Below are positions 9,164 to 18,235 of a stretch of DNA of 64,000 nt, piece by piece (the first letter of the stretch is position 1; every line of letters begins with the position of its first letter). Below the pieces are notes generated by a model. That model searched no databases. It saw only the letters and a list, made by a program, of their open reading frames with translations, and was not told the DNA's origin. The position numbers and the translations under genes were made by a program. This stretch comes from Clostridia bacterium. GTDB taxonomy: Bacteria > Bacillota > Clostridia > Oscillospirales > Acutalibacteraceae. Where the stretch lies: the NCBI GenBank assembly GCA_017435385.1, contig JAFSFB010000001.1, forward strand, positions 124,001 through 188,000, given 5' to 3'.

Positions 9164-10054
9164 ATGTTGTCTGAAAACAAAACTGCCGTCGCTCTCGGAA
9201 GCTTCGACGGTCTTCACAAAGGTCATATGTCGGTCATCGCCTGCGCTCTTTCCTTCAAGGAGTGCGGGCTTCTGCCGCTTGTCATGCTTTTTGATTCTCA
9301 TCCGCTGAAAAGCCTTTGCGGCAAGGCTCCCGCCGAAATTCTTCAGCCCGAATTGCGTGACGAAATTCTTGCCGAAAGGGGAGTCGGAAAAGCTTTTATT
9401 TCCTTTGAGGAAATAAAAGACCTCTCCTGCCGTGAATTTTTTACCGAGATCCTTCTCAAAAAGCTCAATGCAGGCGCAGTCTGCTGCGGCACGAATTACC
9501 GCTTCGGCAAAAACGCCTCGGGCGGCACCGATGAGCTTTCCGCTCTTTGCGAAGAATTCGGAGTTATGCTGAAAATCAGCCCCGAAATAACCTTTGACTC
9601 CCTGCCCGTGAGCTCGACCCGAATCAGGCAGGCGGTCGAAAACGGAGATATTCCCCTTGCAAACGAAATGCTCGGCAGGGAATTCCGTTATAAATATACG
9701 GTTGTCAGCGGCGACAAACGGGGCAGACTCATGGGTGCGCCGACGATCAACCAGCATTTTTCAAGCAATTTTGTTATTCCCAAAAAGGGAGTTTATGCAT
9801 CCGTGACCGTTGTTGACGGAAAGGAATATCCGTCGGTCACGAATATCGGACTGCGCCCGTCCTTTGAAAATGAGGACCTGCGCAGCGAAACCTGCATTCT
9901 CGGCTTCAGCGGCGACCTCTACGGCAAAGATATCGAGGTCAGACTGATGATGTATCTGCGGGGAGAAATTAAATTCGATTCCATGGAAAATCTCGGCTCA
10001 CAAATCAGACTTGATGCCGAAGCATCCGAGGAAATTTATAAAAAAACGAGGTGA
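9164..10054 (+). CDS. ribF: Bifunctional riboflavin kinase / FAD synthetase
   Basis: 296 residues. The N-terminal FAD synthetase half has the nucleotidyltransferase motif GSFDGLHKGH (12-21) and SSTRIRQ (about 146-152). The C-terminal flavokinase half carries GRLMGAPTIN, a variant of the usual G-P-T-A-N site, and the family segment VTNIGLRPSF. The enzyme makes FMN and then FAD in the cytosol. It starts 18 bp after typA and ends 6 bp before the uracil-DNA glycosylase gene. Confidence 0.93.
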   Translation: MLSENKTAVALGSFDGLHKGHMSVIACALSFKECGLLPLVMLFDSHPLKSLCGKAPAEILQPELRDEILAERGVGKAFISFEEIKDLSCREFFTEILLKKLNAGAVCCGTNYRFGKNASGGTDELSALCEEFGVMLKISPEITFDSLPVSSTRIRQAVENGDIPLANEMLGREFRYKYTVVSGDKRGRLMGAPTINQHFSSNFVIPKKGVYASVTVVDGKEYPSVTNIGLRPSFENEDLRSETCILGFSGDLYGKDIEVRLMMYLRGEIKFDSMENLGSQIRLDAEASEEIYKKTR

Positions 10055-10060
10055 GCGGCT

Positions 10061-10633
10061 ATGTATGAAAATTGGGAACAGTTAAAGGCAGACTGCATGC
10101 AGTGCAGAAAATGCTCTCTGTGCGAAACGAGAACGAATCTCGTGTTCGGAGTCGGCAACGAAAATGCCGAGGTGCTTTTCATCGGCGAAGGTCCCGGCGA
10201 AAACGAGGACCTGCAGGGTGAGCCCTTTGTCGGCAGAGGCGGCAAGCTTCTCGACAAATATCTCGAGGCGATCGACCTCGACCGCAGAAAAAATATCTAC
10301 ATCGCCAACATGGTCAAATGCCGTCCGCCTCAGAACAGAGATCCGAAGCCCGAAGAGCAGGAGGCATGCATCCAATGGCTGCGTGAGCAGACACGGCTCA
10401 TCAGACCGAAGATCATCGTCTGCCTCGGCAGAATTTCCGCTCAGCGTCTTATCGACAAGGATTTCAGAGTAACCAAGCAGCACGGTCAGTTCATCGAAAA
10501 GGGGGGTATCCTTTTCATGGGAACCTTCCATCCTGCCGCTCTGCTGAGAAATCCCAATCAGAAGCCCGACGCACTCGAGGACTTTCTCGCTCTTCAGCGC
10601 AAGATAAAAGAGATCTGCGACCATACCTATTGA
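10061..10633 (+). CDS. Type 4 uracil-DNA glycosylase (4Fe-4S)
   Basis: 190 residues. Four cysteines at 15, 18, 87 and 103 have the spacing that ligates the Fe-S cluster in family-4 UDGs. Motif GEGPGENED (42-50) is the water-activating loop and TFHPAALLRNP the C-terminal DNA-contact motif. The enzyme removes uracil from DNA to start base excision repair. GAGGTGA lies before the ATG and the gene is 6 bp behind ribF. Cys12 and Cys21 are additional cysteines of unclear use. Confidence 0.93.
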   Translation: MYENWEQLKADCMQCRKCSLCETRTNLVFGVGNENAEVLFIGEGPGENEDLQGEPFVGRGGKLLDKYLEAIDLDRRKNIYIANMVKCRPPQNRDPKPEEQEACIQWLREQTRLIRPKIIVCLGRISAQRLIDKDFRVTKQHGQFIEKGGILFMGTFHPAALLRNPNQKPDALEDFLALQRKIKEICDHTY

Positions 10634-10634
10634 T

Positions 10635-10771
10635 CAGTGAATAGTTTCGGGCGGACTATGTCCGCACCTGATTTTTAATGAAACCAAAAATATAATCGGT
10701 CAAAGGCGGAGCCTTTCCTTAGCTCTTCACCACTCATTTTTCATTATTCATTCAAACAGACTTTTCCGCAT
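10635..10771. repeat. Composite intergenic hairpin repeat (copy A)
   Basis: The left unit AGTGAATAGTT leads into a GCGGAC/GTCCGC hairpin (about 10650-10666). The right unit is inverted: an AAAGGCGGAGCCTTT hairpin (10701-10717) followed by the complement of the GTGAATAATGAA tail. Copies of the same parts occur near 31,490, 37,730, 42,970, 57,980 and 60,990. The end TCAAACAGACTTTTCC at 10752-10767 is shared with the left edge of the DnaA-box cluster at 31554. No coding potential is seen here. Confidence 0.75.
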
Positions 10772-10862
10772 TTTCCCCTCCCGATTTCAGCCGATTACGG
10801 TCACCCGATTTAACTCGGCATCGTTTTGAAATTTTCTATCGGCTGTAAACGGGAATCGGCGT

Positions 10863-10887
10863 TTATTATTCCGATATAGAATAATAA
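10863..10887. promoter_or_regulatory. Inverted repeat upstream of mnmG
   Basis: Perfect 9-bp arms TTATTATTC and GAATAATAA around a 7-nt centre, 38 bp before the mnmG start. It could be an operator or part of the 5' UTR. The rest of 10772-10925 shows no recognisable element. Confidence 0.4.
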
Positions 10888-10925
10888 CGGCATATTTTAC
10901 GACTTTATTTTTCTTTGGTGACAAT

Positions 10926-12803
10926 ATGGAGTATATTTCCGAAAACTATGATGTTGCCGTTATCGGCGCAGGACACGCAGGCATCGAAGCAGGTCTTGCC
11001 GCCGCAAGGCTCGGATGCAGAACGGCAGTTTTTACAATTAACCTCGACTGGGTGGGCAACATGCCCTGCAACCCGTCAATCGGCGGAACCTCCAAGGGAC
11101 ATCTCGTTCGTGAGATCGATGCCCTCGGTGGTGAAATGGGTATTGCCGCCGACCATAACACTCTGCAGAGCCGTATGCTGAATCTCGGCAAGGGTCCTGC
11201 GGTGCACTCTCTGCGTGCCCAGATCGACCGCCGCCTTTATTCCGACTATATGAAAGCGGTCATGGAGAGGCAGGAAAATCTCTGGCTCCGTCAGGCGGAG
11301 ATCGTCGACCTGAAGAAAGACGGCGACGAATGGATCCTCAAAACCCGACTCGAAGCGCTGCACAGAGCAAAAGCTGTCATAATCGCAACGGGAACCTTCC
11401 TTGCAGGCAAGGTTTATATCGGCGATGTTGTCTATGACAGCGGCCCCGACGGTATGTTTCCGTCGAACGAGCTTGCCGCCGCATTGAAAAGAATCGGAGT
11501 TATGACAAGACGCTTCAAAACGGGAACTCCTCCGAGAATCAACCGCAGAAGCGTTGATATTGCTTCGCTCGAGCCTCAGTACGGCGACGAAAGAATCGTC
11601 AGATTCTCATATGTCAGCGATGTAGAGGTGCGCAACACCGAGCCTTGCTACATAACATATACGGGTGCGGAAACGAAGCAGGTTATTCTCGACAATCTGC
11701 ACCGCTCACCGCTCTATTCGGGCAAGATCGACGGCGTCGGTCCCCGTTACTGCCCGAGCATTGAAGACAAGATCGTGCGTTTCTCCGAAAAAGAACGCCA
11801 TCAGATATTCGTTGAGCCCTGCGGCGCAAACACCGACGAAATGTATCTTCAGGGCGTTTCATCATCGCTGCCCGAAGATGTTCAGCTTCGTATCGTCAGA
11901 AGCATACCCGGTCTTGAAAAAGCGGAGTTTCTCCGCACGGCATACGCCATTGAATATGACTGCGTTGATCCGCTTTCGCTCAAACAGACTCTTGAATTCA
12001 AGGATTTCAGCGGTCTTTACGGCGCAGGACAGTTCAACGGCTCGAGCGGATATGAAGAAGCCGCCGCTCAGGGACTCGTTGCAGGTCTGAATGCCGCTCT
12101 GAAAATTCAGGGCAAGGAGCCTGTTATTCTTGACCGCACGACCTCTTACATCGGAACTCTCATCGACGATCTTGTGACGAAGGGCTGCTCCGATCCTTAC
12201 AGAATGATGACCTCCCGCTCGGAATACCGTCTGATACTCCGTCAGGACAACGCCGACCGCCGTCTGACAGAAATCGGCTATAAGGCAGGGCTTGTTTCGC
12301 AGGAGAGATATGACCGTTTCTGCGAAAAGCTCAGACTCATTGAGCAGGAGAGGGAAAGGGTTGAAAATCTCTCGATCCCGAAAACGCCCGAAATCGATGC
12401 GATGCTTGTTTCACGTGAAACATCCGCTCTTGAAAAGGGCGTTAAAATGATCGATCTTCTGCGCAGACCGCAGATCAATTATGATGCTCTCGCTCCTTTT
12501 GACAAAACCAGACCTGACCTGCCATATGAGGTTTTCGAGCAGGTTGAGATCGATATCAAATATGAGGGTTATATCAAGCGTCAGCAGCAGCAGATAAACG
12601 AGCTTCACCGCCTTGAGGTCAAGCGTCTGCCCGAAAGCCTTGATTATAATGATATAACGGGGCTCCGCCTCGAAGCAATCGAAAAGCTTTCAAAAATCCG
12701 CCCCGAAACCGTCGGTCAGGCATCGAGAATATCGGGCGTTTCACCTGCAGACATCTCCGTTTTACTGATTTACCTTGAGAGGAACGGTATTAATGTTAAT
12801 TAA
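10926..12803 (+). CDS. mnmG: tRNA uridine-5-carboxymethylaminomethyl modification enzyme MnmG
   Basis: 625 residues. It has the FAD-binding motif [12 protein letters not shown] (about 13-24), the family signature [14 protein letters not shown], and the C-terminal MnmE-binding region. With MnmE it makes cmnm5U34 in tRNAs. MnmE is usually encoded just upstream but is absent from this window; a composite repeat occupies that gap instead. A perfect parS site lies inside the coding region. The stop overlaps the start of rsmG by 11 bp. Confidence 0.97.
   Translation: MEYISENYDVAVIGAGHAGIEAGLAAARLGCRTAVFTINLDWVGNMPCNPSIGGTSKGHLVREIDALGGEMGIAADHNTLQSRMLNLGKGPAVHSLRAQIDRRLYSDYMKAVMERQENLWLRQAEIVDLKKDGDEWILKTRLEALHRAKAVIIATGTFLAGKVYIGDVVYDSGPDGMFPSNELAAALKRIGVMTRRFKTGTPPRINRRSVDIASLEPQYGDERIVRFSYVSDVEVRNTEPCYITYTGAETKQVILDNLHRSPLYSGKIDGVGPRYCPSIEDKIVRFSEKERHQIFVEPCGANTDEMYLQGVSSSLPEDVQLRIVRSIPGLEKAEFLRTAYAIEYDCVDPLSLKQTLEFKDFSGLYGAGQFNGSSGYEEAAAQGLVAGLNAALKIQGKEPVILDRTTSYIGTLIDDLVTKGCSDPYRMMTSRSEYRLILRQDNADRRLTEIGYKAGLVSQERYDRFCEKLRLIEQERERVENLSIPKTPEIDAMLVSRETSALEKGVKMIDLLRRPQINYDALAPFDKTRPDLPYEVFEQVEIDIKYEGYIKRQQQQINELHRLEVKRLPESLDYNDITGLRLEAIEKLSKIRPETVGQASRISGVSPADISVLLIYLERNGINVN
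12407..12422. other. parS centromere site 1 (inside mnmG)
   Basis: A perfect match to the 16-bp bacterial parS palindrome TGTTTCACGTGAAACA. ParB binds it and loads onto the chromosome. It lies 3.4 kb from parB in the same window. Confidence 0.95.
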
Positions 12804-13506
12804 TAAAGAATTACTTAAATCAAATGCTGCTTCGCTCGGAATTGAGCTGAGCGACGGGGCTCTCGGAAAGTTTGACACTCTTGCAGAGCTTCTCATTGAG
12901 CAGAACAAAACCATGAATCTGACGGCAATAACCGAGCCCGATGAGGTTGTTATAAAGCATTTTGCGGACAGCATATCGCTTCTTTCCGCCGTTTCTCCCG
13001 AGGAAAATGCAAAAATTCTTGACCTCGGCACGGGAGCAGGCTTTCCCGGCATACCGCTTCTGATAACCCGTCCCGATATCCGTCTGACAATGGTTGATTC
13101 GACAGCGAAAAAGCTTCGCTATGTTGCCGACACGGTCGAAAAGCTCGGACTTGATGCCGAGGTTCTTCATGCAAGAGCAGAGGAAGCAGGCAAAAAACCC
13201 GAATACAGAGAACAGTATGACATCGTCTGTTCAAGAGCCGTTGCCGCTCTTAATGTTCTGAGCGAATACTGTCTGCCGTTTGTGAAGGTTGGCGGAGTAT
13301 TCGTTGCCATGAAAAGCGCAAAGGCTGAAGAAGAAATTGCCGCCGCAAAGAAGGCGATCGGCATTCTCGGCGGAAAAATCGTCGATAAAAAGACATTCAC
13401 TCTTTCCGACGGCGGCGAAAGAACGCTTATCGTCATCAAAAAGATTTCGCAGACTTCGGCAAAATATCCCAGAGTTTCCGCTCAGATTTCAAAAAAGCCT
13501 CTTTAA
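12793..13506 (+). CDS. rsmG: 16S rRNA (guanine-527-N7)-methyltransferase RsmG
   Basis: 237 residues from the ATG at 12793, which has GAGAGG in front. The SAM-binding motif [11 protein letters not shown] lies near residues 76-86, and the family segments MNLTAI and CSRAVA are present. It methylates G527 of 16S rRNA. The 11-bp overlap with mnmG implies translational coupling, the usual gidA-gidB arrangement. Confidence 0.96.
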   Translation: MLINKELLKSNAASLGIELSDGALGKFDTLAELLIEQNKTMNLTAITEPDEVVIKHFADSISLLSAVSPEENAKILDLGTGAGFPGIPLLITRPDIRLTMVDSTAKKLRYVADTVEKLGLDAEVLHARAEEAGKKPEYREQYDIVCSRAVAALNVLSEYCLPFVKVGGVFVAMKSAKAEEEIAAAKKAIGILGGKIVDKKTFTLSDGGERTLIVIKKISQTSAKYPRVSAQISKKPL

Positions 13507-13621
13507 TTTAATATTTTATGTCGGTTTTCGGAAAACGATGCCGACCGAATTGATTGGACAAACCCTCCGTTTGGTGCTATTCTTGAGTCAAGAAAACGTG
13601 AACACCGAACGGGGGGATTTT

Positions 13622-14452
13622 TTGAAGAACGGAAAATATAAAATCGGCGGACAGATCATTCTCATTCCGCAGGAGGATATATACCCAAATCCGAATCAGC
13701 ACCGAAGACGGTTCGATTTCGATGAGCTTGAAGGTCTTGCACAAAGTATCAGGCAAAACGGCATTATCCAGCCGATAGCGGTCAGAGTCAACGGGCAGGG
13801 GAAATATGAGCTCGTTTCGGGCGAGAGGCGGCTTCGTGCATCAAGACTCGTCGGCATAACCCGTCTGCCATGTATTATTATGGATGCAAACGATGAAAAA
13901 TCGGCTCTGTTTTCGCTTATTGAAAATGTTCAGAGATGCGATCTTGAGTTTTTTGAAGAAGCGGTTGCAATCGAGAAGCTGATAACCGATTTCGGAATGA
14001 GCCGTGAGGATATCTGCAGAAAGCTCGGAAAAGCTCCGACAACGATCTCGAACAAGCTTCGACTGCTCCGCATTCCCGAGGATATCCGTCACAGGATAAC
14101 GCAGGAAAATCTGACCGAAAGACACGCAAGGGCATTACTCAGGCTGACAACCTTCAGCCAGATGGAGAGAGCCATTTCGATTATTGCAGAAAAACGCCTG
14201 ACGGTTTCGGAAAGCGAAAAGCTTATAACGCAGATACTGACCAACGATTCGGGCAAAAGACAGCCGCCCGTCAAGCTTTTCAAGGATGTCAGAATATTTG
14301 TCAACACGCTTAACCATGCAGTCGATACGATGCGCAGAGCGGGAATCGAGGCTGACTCCGCCAAGAGCGAAACCGAGGAGTATATTGAATACATAGTCCG
14401 CATTCCGAAAAGCAAGGGCTGCGTGATTCGTGCTAAGCAAAACTCGGCTTAA
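13622..14452 (+). CDS. noc: ParB/Noc-family nucleoid occlusion-like protein
   Basis: 276 residues if started at TTG 13622 behind GGGGGG; an in-frame GTG at 13598 is the alternative. The ParB N-terminal domain has SGERRLRASRL (about 63-73) and an HTH with LGKAPTTISNKLRLL. Position between rsmG and parA is that of B. subtilis noc, and ParB proper lies further downstream. Noc normally binds its own DNA site and blocks Z-ring assembly over the nucleoid. The N-terminus lacks an obvious long amphipathic membrane-binding helix, so the division-blocking role is inferred from synteny only. Confidence 0.8.
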   Translation: MKNGKYKIGGQIILIPQEDIYPNPNQHRRRFDFDELEGLAQSIRQNGIIQPIAVRVNGQGKYELVSGERRLRASRLVGITRLPCIIMDANDEKSALFSLIENVQRCDLEFFEEAVAIEKLITDFGMSREDICRKLGKAPTTISNKLRLLRIPEDIRHRITQENLTERHARALLRLTTFSQMERAISIIAEKRLTVSESEKLITQILTNDSGKRQPPVKLFKDVRIFVNTLNHAVDTMRRAGIEADSAKSETEEYIEYIVRIPKSKGCVIRAKQNSA

Positions 14453-14519
14453 TGCCAATTAATATGAGTTCTTCCAATTACCATATCTTTCTCTTTCACA
14501 CCCACATCCACAGCGGAGG

Positions 14520-14556
14520 GAGCAGGCAGAAATGCCTGCTCTTTTCGCTTTTTTCA
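14520..14556 (+). terminator. Rho-independent terminator after noc
   Basis: Stem GAGCAGGCA / TGCCTGCTC with loop GAAA, then TTTTCGCTTTTTT. It separates mnmG-rsmG-noc from parA. Confidence 0.88.
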
Positions 14557-14584
14557 ACCGATAAAGGTGCTGAAACATAACCGT

Positions 14585-14600
14585 TGTTTCACGTGAAACA
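14585..14600. other. parS centromere site 2 (upstream of parA)
   Basis: A second perfect TGTTTCACGTGAAACA, about 40 bp upstream of the parA -10 element. Besides acting as a centromere, ParB bound here could influence parA transcription. Confidence 0.95.
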
Positions 14601-14639
14601 TAAAAATTTTCAAAACATGTTCCATTTTCCGCCTTGTTA

Positions 14640-14648
14640 TGATATACT
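14640..14648 (+). promoter_or_regulatory. Probable extended -10 promoter of parA
   Basis: TGATATACT (extended -10), 48 bp before the TTG start. A convincing -35 is lacking (TTCCAT at 14620-14625). The same extended -10 is used before the radical SAM gene at 25219. Confidence 0.5.
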
Positions 14649-14695
14649 GAATATATTATCGATTATATAATGTAATAAATATAGGAGAGATAATC

Positions 14696-15460
14696 TTGGG
14701 AAAAACCGTTGCAATCGTTAATCAGAAAGGCGGAGTCGGCAAGACGACGACCGCCGTTAACCTTACCGCCGCTCTCGGCAGCAAGGGATATAAGGTTCTG
14801 CTTGTCGACATCGATCCTCAGGGCAACTCGACGAGCGGACTCGGAATCAACAAAAAAGGGCTTGAGCTTTCGTCTTACAGCGTAATCATCGGCTCCTGCT
14901 CCGCAGAAAAAGCAATCGTTCAGACTCCGTATAAGAATGTTTCCGTCATGCCCTCGAGCATGGACCTCGCAGGCGCAGAGCTCGAGCTGGTCGAGATTCA
15001 GAAGAGAGAATCGAAGCTGCGCAACGCTCTGGCAACCGTCAAGGACAACTATGATTTCATTTTTCTTGACTGTCCGCCCTCTCTCGGTCTGATAACCCTC
15101 AACGGACTCTGTGCGGCAGACACTCTCATGGTTCCGATTCAGTGCGAATTCTATGCACTCGAAGGTCTGACCCAACTCATCGCAACCGTCAGAACAGTCA
15201 AACGCCTTTATAACCCCTATATCGAAATCGAAGGCGTTCTTCTGACCATGTATGACGGCAGGCTCAACCTCACTCAGCAGGTTGTTGAGGAAGTCAAAAA
15301 ATGCTTTCCGAAAAAGGTTTATTCGACCGTTATTCCCCGTAATGTCCGTCTTTCCGAAGCTCCGAGCTACGGTCAGCCCGTTATGTATTATGACAAATCA
15401 TCCAAGGGCAGCAACGCTTATCTCGACCTTGCAGACGAATTTATCAAATTAAATAAGTAA
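14696..15460 (+). CDS. parA: Chromosome-partitioning ATPase ParA/Soj
   Basis: 254 residues with TTG start behind AGGAGAGA. The deviant Walker A KGGVGKTT lies at about 11-18; DIDPQGN and FLDCPPSLG are the other ATPase motifs. It is a dimerising ATPase that moves ParB-parS complexes and, in Bacillus, regulates DnaA. It forms a cluster with parB, but an unrelated small gene lies between them. Confidence 0.96.
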   Translation: MGKTVAIVNQKGGVGKTTTAVNLTAALGSKGYKVLLVDIDPQGNSTSGLGINKKGLELSSYSVIIGSCSAEKAIVQTPYKNVSVMPSSMDLAGAELELVEIQKRESKLRNALATVKDNYDFIFLDCPPSLGLITLNGLCAADTLMVPIQCEFYALEGLTQLIATVRTVKRLYNPYIEIEGVLLTMYDGRLNLTQQVVEEVKKCFPKKVYSTVIPRNVRLSEAPSYGQPVMYYDKSSKGSNAYLDLADEFIKLNK

Positions 15461-15478
15461 TTTGGAGTTTATAAACAT

Positions 15479-15784
15479 ATGGCAATATATAACAAAAGAT
15501 ACATAAATAAAATCTTAACTGACCCTCTTCCCGAATTACTTGAAGATGAACGAATCTATTTAAATGTTTCTTATAATGCAAGGGGCTTTGCAAAAGCCAC
15601 CCACTGTGGATTTGACCCTACAAAAAAACTATGGTTTACCGGTCTGCATAACACATATTTGCCAAATCTCATTAAGCTATACGGTGTAAATAACAGCACA
15701 TCTGAAAAGGCTATGAATTCGTTAAAAACATACCTTAAATCACTTGCTTTAAAAGATAATAAATCAGATTCAGAAAAAAGATAA
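15479..15784 (+). CDS. Small DUF5710-like protein inserted between parA and parB
   Basis: 101 residues, start ATG with GGAG 10 bp upstream. The central segment RIYLNVSYNARGFAK...CGFDPTKKLWF resembles the short DUF5710-type motif (yLxVpyxxKxxAKxxGaxWDpxxKxWyv) found in DNA primases, topoisomerases and mobile-element proteins. The codon use and base composition are clearly more AT-rich than parA and parB, which suggests a later arrival. Function is unknown. The gap to parB is 37 bp. Confidence 0.7.
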   Translation: MAIYNKRYINKILTDPLPELLEDERIYLNVSYNARGFAKATHCGFDPTKKLWFTGLHNTYLPNLIKLYGVNNSTSEKAMNSLKTYLKSLALKDNKSDSEKR

Positions 15785-15821
15785 CTCATTTATAGTAAAG
15801 AAAATTATAAGGAGAAATAAT

Positions 15822-16688
15822 ATGGCACCGAAAAAAGGCGGTCTGGGCAGAGGTATTGATTCTCTGCTGATTGATAATTCCATAGAAGAAAATAACGCTT
15901 CTCAGGCGGTTAAACTCAACATCCTCGATATCGAACCCAACAAGGAGCAGGCAAGAAAGCAGTTTGACGATGCGGCTCTTTCCGAGCTTGCCGATTCAAT
16001 CGCTCAGCACGGCGTGCTTCAGCCTCTGCTCGTCCGTCCGATCTTCGGCGGAGGCTATCAGCTCATCGCAGGCGAAAGAAGATGGCGGGCAAGCCGTCTT
16101 GCAGGTCTGACTCAAGTCCCTGCAATCATCAAGGAGCTTTCCGATGAAGAGGCTGCTGTTATTTCTTTGATCGAAAATTTACAGCGTGAGGACCTCAACC
16201 CCGTTGAAGAAGCTCTCGGCTTTGCAAGTCTTATCAAGGATTTCAGTCTGACTCAGGAGGAGGCGGCGAAAAAGGTCGGCAAGTCCCGTCCTGCCGTTGC
16301 GAATGCCCTGCGTCTTCTCAAGCTTCCCGAGAAGGTGCTTGACTATGTGAGAGAAAACAAGCTCTCCGCAGGCCACGCAAGAGCAATCGCCGCAATCGAC
16401 GACGAAAAGACCGCTCTGTTTGCTGCTGAAACAGTTATCGAAAAAGGTCTTTCCGTCAGAGAAACCGAGAAGATGGTCAAGGCTCTGACCGCCGAAAAGA
16501 AGGCGAAGAAGCCCTCAAAGTCAAGGCACACCTTCTTTGACGAGGTCGAGCTTTCGCTCAATAATTCCCTCGGCAGAAAAGCAAAGGTCATCACCAAGGA
16601 GGGCAAGGAGTGCGGCACGCTCGAAATTGCTTTCTTTGACAAAGACGATCTTGCGAGAATCGCAAATATTCTCTCGGCACTCGAATAA
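15822..16688 (+). CDS. parB: Chromosome-partitioning protein ParB/Spo0J
   Basis: 288 residues with AAGGAGAAAT before the ATG. The CTPase/ParB domain has GERRWRASRLAGL (about 85-97) and the HTH LTQEEAAKKVGKSRPAVANAL recognises parS. Two perfect parS sites are within 3.5 kb upstream. It nucleates the partition complex and recruits SMC. The next gene has its own promoter. Confidence 0.96.
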   Translation: MAPKKGGLGRGIDSLLIDNSIEENNASQAVKLNILDIEPNKEQARKQFDDAALSELADSIAQHGVLQPLLVRPIFGGGYQLIAGERRWRASRLAGLTQVPAIIKELSDEEAAVISLIENLQREDLNPVEEALGFASLIKDFSLTQEEAAKKVGKSRPAVANALRLLKLPEKVLDYVRENKLSAGHARAIAAIDDEKTALFAAETVIEKGLSVRETEKMVKALTAEKKAKKPSKSRHTFFDEVELSLNNSLGRKAKVITKEGKECGTLEIAFFDKDDLARIANILSALE

Positions 16689-16730
16689 TAGATATTTTTC
16701 GGTGTTTATGTATATATTTGTCGTTTCTTC

Positions 16731-16759
16731 TTGATATCCGTTACACTTCATGATATAAT
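16731..16759 (+). promoter_or_regulatory. Promoter for the phosphatidyltransferase gene with flanking inverted repeat
   Basis: TTGATA 16731-16736, 17-bp spacer, TATAAT 16754-16759 with an extended TG. GTTACA (16740-16745) and TGTAAC (16759-16764) form an inverted repeat around the -10 and could be an operator. Confidence 0.75.
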
Positions 16760-16790
16760 GTAACGCAACATCAGTTAAGAAGGTTATTTT

Positions 16791-17330
16791 ATGAAAAAAC
16801 ATCTTGCAAACATAATAAGTCTGAGCCGAGTTGCAGGCGCAATCGCTCTGTTTTTCTTCAACGATATTTCGACAGCGTTTCTGATCATCTATGTTCTCTG
16901 CGGAATAACGGACCTCATCGACGGTCCGATAGCCAGAAAAACAAACAGCACAAGCCCTCTCGGAGCAACGCTTGACACGGTCGGCGATGTTGCGACATAT
17001 CTCGCTCTGACAAAGGTTCTGATCATCAAAAAGCTCGTTGCAGGCTGGATTCTTGCATGGATCCTCAGCGCAGGCGTTCTTTTCGGAGTCGGTGCTCTGA
17101 TTTCAAAGCGCAGATTCGGCAAGCTCTATCTGCCCCATACTTATCTCGGCAAGATCTTCGGCGGCGCAGTCTTTGTTCTTCCGCTTGCCATGCAGTTCAT
17201 GCCCGGATATGTCTGGATGTCTGTTATCTGCTCGATCGCAACGGTTCATGCCTTTGAGCTTCTCTATGTTCAGTCAAAAAACAAAACAGCCGAGGATTTT
17301 GTCCCTTCGGCTCTGCATGTCAACAAGTAA
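16791..17330 (+). CDS. CDP-alcohol phosphatidyltransferase family protein
   Basis: 179 residues with several membrane segments. The family catalytic motif D-x2-DG-x2-AR-x8-G-x3-D-x3-D is intact (starting DLIDGPIAR, about residues 42-50). Such enzymes join CDP-diacylglycerol to an alcohol such as glycerol-3-phosphate, serine or inositol in the membrane. The sequence does not decide between a PgsA-type and another specificity. It is a monocistronic unit with its own promoter and terminator. Confidence 0.88.
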   Translation: MKKHLANIISLSRVAGAIALFFFNDISTAFLIIYVLCGITDLIDGPIARKTNSTSPLGATLDTVGDVATYLALTKVLIIKKLVAGWILAWILSAGVLFGVGALISKRRFGKLYLPHTYLGKIFGGAVFVLPLAMQFMPGYVWMSVICSIATVHAFELLYVQSKNKTAEDFVPSALHVNK

Positions 17331-17338
17331 AAACAATA

Positions 17339-17371
17339 AAGCGGCTTGCAGTCTGCAGGCCGCTTCTTTTT
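17339..17371 (+). terminator. Terminator between convergent genes
   Basis: Stem AAGCGGCTTGCA / TGCAGGCCGCTT with a 3-nt loop, then TCTTTTTG. It lies between the phosphatidyltransferase gene and the opposing M23 gene. Confidence 0.85.
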
Positions 17372-17373
17372 GT

Positions 17374-18048
17374 TCATTCCTCTGTTCTTACCTTGTTGAG
17401 AGCTTCGAGAGGATCGACGGTTATGCCGTCAACCGTAACCTCGAGATGAAGATGTCCGCCCTCTGCGGATTCGATCGGAATGCTGCCGAGCGTTCCGATC
17501 TTTTCGCTTTTCTTGACGAGCGCCCCCTCGGGAAGGGTAGTTCCTTTTTTCAGACCGCAGTATCTGACCGTCATCGAATTCCCGTGGTCGATCTCGACAA
17601 CCGTACCCCAGAAAATGTCGTCGTAGATCCTCGTGATCCTGCCGTCGGCAACAGCATCGACGGTATTGCCTGCCGCACCGCCGAAATCAACACCGTCATG
17701 CACTCTCCAGTCACCCATCGTTTTGCTGAAAACCATTTCTCCGCCGCTGTAATCCTTGATTATATCGTTACCCATGGGAAGGGCAAAGCTTTCGGTCTTT
17801 TTCTCCGTCTGTGCCTCGGTTTCTCTCTCATCGGGAATGCCCGTCACTCCGATGTCAACGGCATGCGTTTCGGGAGAAGTTTCCTCTTCAAAGCTGTCGC
17901 TCCATCTGACGGTAAATCTCGAAAATCCGGGATCTTCAACTGTCGGCTTGCTGTCCGCCGAGAAGCTGATAACCGCCGCAGCCGCAACCGCAAGACCGCA
18001 TATGCCGAGTGCCGCATAAATATTTGAATTTTTAATTTTAGCTTTCAT
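17374..18048 (-). CDS. SpoIIQ-like M23 (LytM) domain protein
   Basis: 224 residues. One N-terminal membrane segment (about 10-30), a charged linker, then an M23 domain (about 90-218). The zinc ligands are intact: H117-x3-D121 (HDGVD) and H199-x-H201 (HLHLE). In clostridial SpoIIQ the metal site is kept, unlike in B. subtilis, so a forespore channel protein is plausible. A vegetative wall endopeptidase or a LytM activator is the alternative. AAGGAGCGG precedes the ATG. The 18049-18235 gap to gltX holds the two divergent promoters, including TATAAT at 18204-18209 for gltX, with no clear -35. Confidence 0.75.
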   Translation of the reverse strand: MKAKIKNSNIYAALGICGLAVAAAAVISFSADSKPTVEDPGFSRFTVRWSDSFEEETSPETHAVDIGVTGIPDERETEAQTEKKTESFALPMGNDIIKDYSGGEMVFSKTMGDWRVHDGVDFGGAAGNTVDAVADGRITRIYDDIFWGTVVEIDHGNSMTVRYCGLKKGTTLPEGALVKKSEKIGTLGSIPIESAEGGHLHLEVTVDGITVDPLEALNKVRTEE

Positions 18049-18235
18049 TGTATCCGCTCCTTTAATATTCTCACGGATATTTTGGGATGATTTTCTGATA
18101 TTATTCCGCAGAGTAATGAAAACCGAAAATTATTTGCAAAGACACGATATTTTTTTGAAAATATCTCTTGATACTTGTCCCTTTTTCTGTCATAATAATA
18201 GGGTATAATTATAAATAGACTGGAAGTGTGTTCTT

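Noticed and set aside
17173-18027. A plus-strand open frame of 284 codons covering the M23 gene
   Set aside because: The minus-strand gene has a ribosome site, signal segment and intact zinc ligands; the plus frame has none.
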